Shown here: piece by piece, positions 1 through 4,626 of the stretch
How the letters are laid out: each line of letters opens with the position of its first letter
Numbering within the stretch: position 1 is the first letter of the stretch
Assembly (NCBI GenBank): GCA_900547005.1
Contig: URER01000062.1
Location: 1-7,032, forward strand
Reading direction: 5' to 3'
Length of the DNA stretch: 7,032 nt
DNA from: an uncultured Prevotella sp.
GTDB lineage: Bacteria > Bacteroidota > Bacteroidia > Bacteroidales > Bacteroidaceae
Notes under the pieces: model-generated
What the model saw: only the letters and a program-made list of their open reading frames with translations
Databases searched by the model: none
Told to the model about the DNA's origin: nothing
Position numbers and translations under genes: made by a program

Positions 1-44
1 CGTCTCAGCAATTTAGAGCAAGCTCTATTGCATTCGACTTGCAC

Positions 45-52
45 TATCTTTG
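45..52 (+). promoter_or_regulatory. Bacteroidota-type -7 promoter element before the DUF1015 gene
   Basis: TATCTTTG fits the Bacteroidota -7 consensus TAnnTTTG exactly and is followed by CA, as in the copy at 4230-4237. No good -33 box stands at the usual 19-20 base distance; the nearest TTG (28-30) is only 14 bases upstream. Transcription would start near 58-60, giving a 5' leader of about 45 bases. The site also decides the start codon of the next gene, because the upstream TTG at 50 that would extend the reading frame lies inside this element. Confidence 0.6.
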
Positions 53-103
53 CATTGTGTATGCTATGAAAAAGAATATAAACAAAATACAATATTTAAG
101 AAT

Positions 104-1351
104 ATGGCAGTAATAAAACCGTTCAAAGGAATTCGTCCGCCGAAAGATTTGGTGGAGAAAGTGGAAAGCCGTCCTTATGATGTGCTTGATTCAGAAGAGG
201 CACGACAGGAAGCTGGTGATAATGAGATGAGTCTTTATCATATCATCAAGCCGGAGATTGACTTCCCGCAAGGCACAAGTGAGTATGATGCGAGAGTGTA
301 TGAGAAGGCTGCGGAGAACTTCAGGAAGTTCCGTGATAACGGCTGGCTCGTGGAAGATGACAAGGAGCAGTATTATATCTATGCACAGACTATGAATGGA
401 AAAACGCAATACGGACTTGTGGTTGGCGCATACGTAAACGATTATATGACAGGTGTGATAAAGAAACATGAGTTGACACGACGCGATAAGGAAGAGGACC
501 GTATGAAGCACGTGCGTGTGAATAACGCAAACATAGAGCCGGTGTTCTTCGCTTATCCCGATAATGACGTGCTCAACACACTTATCATGCGCTATGCTGC
601 TACCGCTCCGGAGTATGATTTTATTGCTCCTATCGACGGATTCCGCCATCAGTTGTGGGTTGTCGCCGACGATAATGACATCAAGACAATAACGGACGAG
701 TTCGCCAAAATGCCTTCGCTCTATATCGCAGACGGCCATCACCGTAGCGCGGCGGCAGCTCTTGTGGGTGCGGAGAAGCAAAAACAGAATCCTAACCATA
801 AGGGTGACGAGGAGTATAACTATTTCATGGCAGTGTGTTTCCAGGCGTCGCAGCTCACCATCCTCGACTACAACCGCGTGGTGAAAGACCTGAACGGACT
901 CACATCGGAGCAGTTCCTTGAGGCTCTGAGCAAGAATTTCACAGTGGAAGACAAGGGCACTGAAGAATACAAACCGGCTATGTTGCATGAGTTCTCACTC
1001 TATTTGGACGGACATTGGTATAGCCTCGTGGCAAAAGAGGGTACATATAATAATGAAGACCCAATCGGTGTGCTCGATGTTGACATCTCTTCACGTCTCA
1101 TCCTTGATGAAATTCTCGGCATAAAGGACCTGCGTTCCGACAAACGTATCGACTTTGTCGGCGGCTTGCGTGGCCTTTCGGAGCTGAAACGTCGTGTGGA
1201 TAACGGCGAGATGCGTATGGCATTGGCCCTTTATCCAGTGTCTATGCAGCAGATTATGGACATTGCTGACAGCGGAAATATCATGCCTCCGAAGGCCACT
1301 TGGTTTGAGCCAAAACTGCGTTCGGGTCTGATAATCCACGATTTGAAATAA
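104..1351 (+). CDS. DUF1015 family protein
   Basis: The product has 415 residues, the usual size for DUF1015 (PF06245) proteins. The N-terminus shows the family signature: KPFKGIRPP at 5-13, then SRPYDVL at 22-28 and the KPEIDFP block at 49-55. A second conserved block rich in charged residues, KKHELTRRDKEEDR, is at 120-133. The family motif ADGHHR is at 209-214 and is the likely active or ligand site. There is no signal peptide or membrane segment, so a cytoplasmic enzyme is expected. The reading frame extends upstream to a TTG at 50, but that codon lies inside the -7 promoter box, so ATG 104 is the start. The biochemical role is not settled from sequence. I recall the family near serine-biosynthesis genes in Bacteroidota and a suggested relation to ParB-like free-serine kinases, but nothing in this window tests that. 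The yigZ-like gene follows after 13 bases and is probably cotranscribed. Confidence 0.88.
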   Translation: MAVIKPFKGIRPPKDLVEKVESRPYDVLDSEEARQEAGDNEMSLYHIIKPEIDFPQGTSEYDARVYEKAAENFRKFRDNGWLVEDDKEQYYIYAQTMNGKTQYGLVVGAYVNDYMTGVIKKHELTRRDKEEDRMKHVRVNNANIEPVFFAYPDNDVLNTLIMRYAATAPEYDFIAPIDGFRHQLWVVADDNDIKTITDEFAKMPSLYIADGHHRSAAAALVGAEKQKQNPNHKGDEEYNYFMAVCFQASQLTILDYNRVVKDLNGLTSEQFLEALSKNFTVEDKGTEEYKPAMLHEFSLYLDGHWYSLVAKEGTYNNEDPIGVLDVDISSRLILDEILGIKDLRSDKRIDFVGGLRGLSELKRRVDNGEMRMALALYPVSMQQIMDIADSGNIMPPKATWFEPKLRSGLIIHDLK

Positions 1352-1364
1352 AATCAGGGCATTA

Positions 1365-1955
1365 ATGGTTATAGACGAATATAAGACCATCACAGAAAAG
1401 GTAAGCGAGGGATACTACACCGAGAAACGGAGCAAGTTCCTCGCTTTTGCTCATCACGTAACTTCGGTTGATGAGGTTAAGGATATCGTGGCCTCATATC
1501 GCAAGAAATATTACGATGCACGCCATGTTTGCTACGCCTATATGCTCGGTGCCGGGCGCACGGAGTTTCGTGCCAACGACGACGGAGAGCCGAGTAGTAC
1601 AGCAGGTAAACCAATTCTGGGACAGATAAACAGCAACGAACTGACCGATATTCTTGTTGTCGTTGTGCGCTATTATGGCGGTGTGAATCTGGGAACCGGC
1701 GGACTTATTGTCGCTTATCGCACTGCAGCGGCCGAGGCAATAGCAGTGGCTGAGGTGGAAATGCGCCAGGTGGAGGAGCGGATAACATACGATTTCACAT
1801 ATCCGATGATGAACGATGTGATGCGTATCGTTAAAGAAATGAATCCGGCTATCGTCAGTCAGACTTTTGATAATACTTGTTCCATAACGCTATCCATACG
1901 CAAGAGTGAGGCTGAGCAGTTGCGGTCGCGACTGAGAAAGTTGTCTTTTGAGTAA
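1365..1955 (+). CDS. yigZ: YigZ/IMPACT family protein (UPF0029 plus DUF1949)
   Basis: The product has 196 residues, close to the roughly 200 of E. coli YigZ. The N-terminal IMPACT/UPF0029 domain (PF01205) is complete: the KRSKFLA segment at 21-27, the hallmark DGEPSSTAGKPIL at 73-85, and the VRYYGGVNLGTGG signature at 101-113 with the following VAYRTAA. The C-terminal part from about 138 (ITYDFTYPMMNDV onward) fits the small ferredoxin-like DUF1949 domain. Eukaryotic IMPACT acts on GCN2-dependent translational control; the bacterial protein has a proposed nucleic-acid or translation link but no agreed activity. No Shine-Dalgarno sequence precedes ATG 1365. The 13-base gap to the DUF1015 gene and the absence of a promoter in it suggest translation from the same mRNA. 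No key motif residue is missing. Confidence 0.92.
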   Translation: MVIDEYKTITEKVSEGYYTEKRSKFLAFAHHVTSVDEVKDIVASYRKKYYDARHVCYAYMLGAGRTEFRANDDGEPSSTAGKPILGQINSNELTDILVVVVRYYGGVNLGTGGLIVAYRTAAAEAIAVAEVEMRQVEERITYDFTYPMMNDVMRIVKEMNPAIVSQTFDNTCSITLSIRKSEAEQLRSRLRKLSFE

Positions 1956-2024
1956 CAAAATTTCTTTAGTAGTAAATTGCGCGTCTCTCTTTTCCTGCGT
2001 CTTTTAAACGGCTTTTATTCGTGA

Positions 2025-2074
2025 AAAAATACTGTCAGATATGTCATATATATGACATTTATGGCAGTATTTTT
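2025..2074. repeat. 50-base imperfect palindrome with four TGTCA-like half-sites
   Basis: The core 2041-2058 is a perfect 18-base palindrome (ATGTCATAT/ATATGACAT). It extends to 25-base arms with three mismatches (2035/2064, 2038/2061, 2040/2059). Read as protein half-sites it is TGTCA (2033), TGTCA (2042), TGACA (2053) and TGGCA (2062): two direct pairs with 9-base phasing arranged head to head around the dyad. It ends six bases before the -24 box of the groESL promoter. That position suits an activator or repressor operator. It is not a CIRCE (HrcA) element. In RNA it would also form a long hairpin ending in a T-rich tract (2070-2080), so it could end transcription from the yigZ side. Confidence 0.8.
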
Positions 2075-2079
2075 CTTTT

Positions 2080-2095
2080 TGGCACACTTTTCGCA
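2080..2095 (+). promoter_or_regulatory. Sigma-54 type -24/-12 promoter of groESL
   Basis: The sequence TGGCAC-ACTTT-TCGC-A fits the RpoN consensus TGGCACGNNNNTTGCW. The invariant GG is at 2081-2082 and the invariant GC at 2093-2094, with the required 12-base G-to-G spacing. The departures are A for G after TGGCAC and C for the second T of TTGC. Transcription would begin near 2105, leaving a leader of about 53 bases. I found no TAnnTTTG housekeeping element between here and groES, so this is the best promoter candidate for the chaperonin operon. RpoN promoters need an AAA+ activator bound upstream, and the palindrome just before it is the natural site. Confidence 0.68.
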
Positions 2096-2157
2096 ATATG
2101 GATGGCAGACCAGATAAATACAATAATAAGGTATATAAAATATAAAACAAAAGAATT

Positions 2158-2427
2158 ATGAACATTAAACCATTGGCAGACCGCGTGCTTATCATTCCAG
2201 CACCGGCTGAAGAAAAAGTAGGAGGAATCATTATTCCCGACACAGCAAAGGAAAAGCCTTTGCATGGTAAGGTCGTTGCAACAGGTAATGGCACCAAAGA
2301 CGAGGAGATGGTGCTTAAGGCCGGTGATGAAGTTCTATACGGAAAGTATAGCGGAACAGAGCTTGAATTTGAAGGAGAGAAGTATCTCATCATGCGTCAG
2401 AGCGATGTCCTTGCGGTGATAGGGTAA
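2158..2427 (+). CDS. groES: Co-chaperonin GroES (Hsp10)
   Basis: The product has 89 residues, slightly shorter than the 97 of E. coli GroES. GroES forms the heptameric lid that caps the GroEL folding chamber in the cytoplasm. The N-terminal KPLADRVLI strand (4-12) is the PROSITE-type GroES signature. The mobile loop, about 17-34, carries the hydrophobic III tripeptide at 24-26 followed by PD, which contacts the GroEL apical domain. The later GDEVLYGKYSGTE segment (56-68) and the C-terminal DVLAVI strand are typical. No strong ribosome site is present, only an A-rich leader, which is common in this phylum. groEL follows after 41 bases with no promoter or terminator between, so the two form the standard bicistronic operon. 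Confidence 0.97.
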   Translation: MNIKPLADRVLIIPAPAEEKVGGIIIPDTAKEKPLHGKVVATGNGTKDEEMVLKAGDEVLYGKYSGTELEFEGEKYLIMRQSDVLAVIG

Positions 2428-2468
2428 AAACAAGGTTGAAATTTAATAAGTAATAAGGATAAATAATC

Positions 2469-4097
2469 ATGGCAAAAGATATAAAATTCAATATGGATGC
2501 CCGCGACCTTCTGAAGAAAGGTGTGGATCAGTTGGCTAATGCAGTGAAGGTTACACTCGGTCCTAAAGGCCGTAACGTTGTAATTGAAAAGAAATTCGGT
2601 GCTCCTCAGATTACTAAGGACGGCGTTACTGTAGCTAAGGAAATTGAACTCGAAGACCATTTCGAGAACACCGGAGCACAGCTTGTTAAGAGCGTGGCTT
2701 CAAAGACCGGTGACGATGCCGGTGACGGAACAACAACTGCAACAATCCTGACACAGGCTATCGTTACAGAAGGATTGAAGAACGTTACCGCTGGAGCTAA
2801 TCCAATGGACTTGAAACGCGGTATCGACAAGGCTGTAGGTGCTGTTGTAGAGTATATCAAGAACAATGCGGAGAAGGTAGATGACAACTATGACAAGATT
2901 GAGCAGGTTGCTACCGTTTCAGCAAACAATGATAAGGAAATCGGTGAGTTGCTCGCTGACGCTATGCGCAAGGTCTCTAAGGATGGCGTTATCACCATCG
3001 AGGAGAGCAAGAGCCGCGACACTCACATCGGTGTTGTCGAGGGTATGCAGTTCGACCGTGGCTATCTGTCAAGCTATTTTGTTACTGATGCTGACAAGAT
3101 GGAGTGCGTAATGGAGAACCCTTACATTCTTATCTACGACAAGAAGATTTCAAATATCAAGGATTTCCTGCCAATTCTTCAGCCTGCTGCCGAGAGCGGA
3201 CGTCCGTTGCTCGTTATCGCAGAGGATGTAGACTCGGAGGCTTTGACAACACTCGTAGTGAACCGTCTGCGCGGTGGCTTGAAAATCTGTGCTGTTAAGG
3301 CTCCCGGATTCGGCGACCGTCGCAAAGCCATGCTCGAAGACATCGCTGTTCTTACAGGCGGTATCGTAATAAGCGAGGAGAAGGGCTTGTCTCTTGACAA
3401 GGCAACTCTCGATATGCTCGGTACTTGTGATAAGGTGACTGTGTCTAAGGACAACACGACCATCGTTAATGGAGCTGGTGAGAAGCAGGCTATAGCTGAC
3501 CGCGTGGCACAGATTAAGAGCGAGATTGCCAACACGACAAGCTCTTATGACAAGGATAAATTGCAGGAGCGCCTTGCAAAACTCGCTGGTGGAGTAGCCG
3601 TTCTCTATGTCGGTGCAAACAGCGAGGTCGAGATGAAAGAGAAGAAAGACCGCGTAGACGATGCTCTTTGCGCTACACGCGCCGCTATCGAGGAAGGTGT
3701 TGTTGCCGGAGGTGGTACAACATATATCCGCGCACTTTCTGCTTTGCAAGGACTCAAGGGTGATAACGCAGACGAACAGACTGGTATCAATATCGTAGAG
3801 CGCGCTATCGAAGAGCCTCTCCGTCAGATTGTTACAAACGCAGGAGGCGAAGGTGCCGTAGTCGTTCAGAAGGTACGTGAGGGCGAAGGCGACTTCGGCT
3901 ACAACGCACGCACTGATACATACGAGGATATGCGCAAGGCTGGTGTTATCGACCCGGCTAAGGTGGCTCGCGTGGCTTTGGAGAATGCAGCGTCTATCGC
4001 AGGAATGTTCCTCACGACAGAGTGTCTTATCGTTGACAAACCGGAAGAGAAACCGGCTATGCCGATGGGCAACCCGGGAATGGGTGGCATGATGTAA
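2469..4097 (+). CDS. groEL: Chaperonin GroEL (Hsp60)
   Basis: The product has 542 residues, full length for the family. It forms the double-ring ATP-driven folding chamber with GroES. ATP-site features are intact: TLGPKGRNVV (29-38), TKDGVTV with D51, the phosphate loop GDGTTT (85-90), and the catalytic aspartate D398 in RVDDAL. The Cpn60 signature AAIEEGVVAGGG is at 405-416. The C-terminal tail is the usual Met/Gly-rich type (PMGNPGMGGMM) that projects into the cavity. An AAGGA Shine-Dalgarno-like sequence at 2455-2459, nine bases before ATG 2469, is one of few in the window and fits high expression. Regulation should follow the promoter upstream of groES. A strong terminator lies 32 bases after the stop. 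Confidence 0.99.
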   Translation: MAKDIKFNMDARDLLKKGVDQLANAVKVTLGPKGRNVVIEKKFGAPQITKDGVTVAKEIELEDHFENTGAQLVKSVASKTGDDAGDGTTTATILTQAIVTEGLKNVTAGANPMDLKRGIDKAVGAVVEYIKNNAEKVDDNYDKIEQVATVSANNDKEIGELLADAMRKVSKDGVITIEESKSRDTHIGVVEGMQFDRGYLSSYFVTDADKMECVMENPYILIYDKKISNIKDFLPILQPAAESGRPLLVIAEDVDSEALTTLVVNRLRGGLKICAVKAPGFGDRRKAMLEDIAVLTGGIVISEEKGLSLDKATLDMLGTCDKVTVSKDNTTIVNGAGEKQAIADRVAQIKSEIANTTSSYDKDKLQERLAKLAGGVAVLYVGANSEVEMKEKKDRVDDALCATRAAIEEGVVAGGGTTYIRALSALQGLKGDNADEQTGINIVERAIEEPLRQIVTNAGGEGAVVVQKVREGEGDFGYNARTDTYEDMRKAGVIDPAKVARVALENAASIAGMFLTTECLIVDKPEEKPAMPMGNPGMGGMM

Positions 4098-4129
4098 AAT
4101 ACGATTTGTTTTGTAAACTCAATGTAACA

Positions 4130-4163
4130 AAAAAGGGGACGAGCTTCAAACTCGTCCCTTTTT
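4130..4163 (+). terminator. Rho-independent terminator of groESL
   Basis: A GC-rich stem GGGACGAG (4136-4143) pairs perfectly with CTCGTCCC (4151-4158) around a seven-base loop, CTTCAAA. A G-T wobble and flanking A and T tracts lengthen the stem, and five Ts (4159-4163) follow. It lies 32 bases after the groEL stop. The A tract on the 5' side means it could also act on transcription from the other strand. Confidence 0.93.
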
Positions 4164-4206
4164 ATTTGAAAAAATGATAAAAAAAACATCTTTTTTTCGC
4201 CTTTTC

Positions 4207-4237
4207 TTGCTGATATACAATAAAGTATCTATCTTTG
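4207..4237 (+). promoter_or_regulatory. Bacteroidota-type promoter of a small transcript
   Basis: A TTG -33 core (4207-4209) is followed after 20 bases by TATCTTTG (4230-4237), a full match to the TAnnTTTG -7 consensus. The extended form TATCTTTGCA is the same as that at 45-54. An A8/CATC/T7 tract at 4179-4197 just upstream may bend the DNA or act like an UP element. The predicted start is about 4243. Since the next hairpin terminator is only about 90 bases on and the next gene begins at 4433, this promoter makes either a short RNA or a long leader. Confidence 0.68.
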
Positions 4238-4263
4238 CAATAGAGATAAGAAAGTTAGGTGCG

Positions 4264-4299
4264 ATGCACCATAGAAGATATTTTTTTGATTTGTTTTAG
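4264..4299 (+). CDS. Possible 11-residue leader peptide
   Basis: An ATG-to-TAG frame encodes MHHRRYFFDLF within the predicted small transcript. It ends 30 bases before the terminator stem, as in ribosome-mediated attenuators. Runs of His, Arg and aromatic codons are the kind of content leader peptides use, but no single amino acid dominates and the downstream genes are not amino-acid biosynthesis genes. A weak AGG (4257-4259) lies four bases before the ATG. The ATG also lies in the loop and 3' arm of the small hairpin at 4258-4270, which could hide it. An ORF this short can arise by chance in U-rich sequence. Confidence 0.25.
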   Translation: MHHRRYFFDLF

Positions 4300-4329
4300 T
4301 AGATTAGTTTTTAAGTAGTTTGTTTTTTG

Positions 4330-4363
4330 AAAATCGGTTGTCGTGAGACAGCTGATTTTTTTT
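4330..4363 (+). terminator. Hairpin terminator with GTGA tetraloop
   Basis: Bases 4330-4342 pair with 4347-4359 over 13 positions, 11 Watson-Crick and two G-U wobbles, closed by GTGA, a GNRA-type loop. The run of eight Ts at 4356-4363 completes a classic intrinsic terminator. It is far from the groEL stop and comes after that gene's own terminator, so it serves the separate transcript starting near 4243. Confidence 0.85.
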
Positions 4364-4420
4364 GTTTTATACCTATTTGTTTTTCTCCTCCATTATAGTC
4401 TGTTTCTCAAAAAAAATCAT

Positions 4421-4428
4421 TAAGTTTG
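4421..4428 (+). promoter_or_regulatory. -7 promoter element abutting a start codon
   Basis: TAAGTTTG is a full match to TAnnTTTG and is followed by CAAC and then the ATG at 4433. The -33 region is weak (TCTG at 4399-4402, 18 bases upstream). Transcription would begin at or within a few bases of the ATG, so the mRNA would be leaderless or nearly so. Confidence 0.5.
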
Positions 4429-4432
4429 CAAC

Positions 4433-4618
4433 ATGAAACAGAAGATACAAATAAACTGGAAGCGATTTTTGCTGTTCTTTGTTGTGATATTTGGAATATA
4501 TCATCTGACTCAATCGTTTTGGATGACGCTTGGAATAATATTGTTGTTGTTTGTCGTTGACAACTTCTTGAAGGAGTATGACGATAAGAAACGTAGAGAA
4601 AGGAATCGCCAAGAGTAG
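4433..4618 (+). CDS. Small two-helix membrane protein, unknown function
   Basis: The product has 61 residues and I do not recognise a named family. A basic, polar N-terminus (1-11) is followed by two hydrophobic stretches, about 12-28 and 30-46, separated by a very short turn around TQSFW. A strongly charged tail (KEYDDKKRRERNRQE, 47-61) follows. This predicts a hairpin membrane protein with both ends in the cytoplasm. The next in-frame Met is residue 31, inside the second helix, so ATG 4433 must be the start if the gene is real. The stop is eight bases before the kinase-RapZ gene, so the two are probably cotranscribed and translationally coupled. A partner or membrane-anchor role for the kinase is possible but is only inferred from position. 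Confidence 0.78.
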   Translation: MKQKIQINWKRFLLFFVVIFGIYHLTQSFWMTLGIILLLFVVDNFLKEYDDKKRRERNRQE

Positions 4619-4626
4619 ACCGAGAT

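Larger units (their letters stand above)
4243..4363 (+). ncRNA. Predicted small RNA or attenuator leader
   Basis: The stretch 4098-4432 is 335 bases without a sizeable gene, and this is its main content. The unit runs from the promoter at 4207-4237 to the terminator at 4330-4363 and would give an RNA of about 120 nucleotides. Near its 5' end GGTGC (4258-4262) can pair with GCACC (4266-4270) around GAT. The middle is U-rich and probably unstructured. It does not resemble 6S, SRP RNA, tmRNA, RNase P RNA or a riboswitch class that I can recognise. Two readings are open: a free-standing regulatory RNA, or a conditional leader of the downstream membrane-protein/kinase operon in which the terminator is regulated. 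The ends are predicted only from promoter and terminator positions. Confidence 0.45.

Noticed and set aside
50..103. Upstream extension of the DUF1015 protein to the TTG at 50.
   Set aside because: That codon is inside the TATCTTTG -7 box, and the extra residues do not belong to the family N-terminus, which begins with the MAVIKPFKGIRPP block.
191..988. Long antisense open frame (265 codons) on the - strand.
   Set aside because: It lies entirely opposite the DUF1015 gene, whose family motifs are clear. The antisense product has no recognisable domain and is Leu/Ile/His/Cys-rich, as expected of a shadow frame.
1956..2157. CIRCE/HrcA operator before groES.
   Set aside because: No TTAGCACTC-N9-GAGTGCTAA or close variant is present. 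The palindrome here has different half-sites (TGTCA).
3150..3749. Antisense open frame of 199 codons opposite groEL.
   Set aside because: It is a by-product of GroEL codon usage. The groEL frame is full length with all motifs, and there is no promoter or domain on the - strand.
4243..4363. Known RNA class (6S, SRP RNA, or a riboswitch) in the groEL-downstream gap.
   Set aside because: None of the conserved core motifs I know for these is visible, and the length and U-rich middle do not fit. I leave it as an unassigned small transcript.
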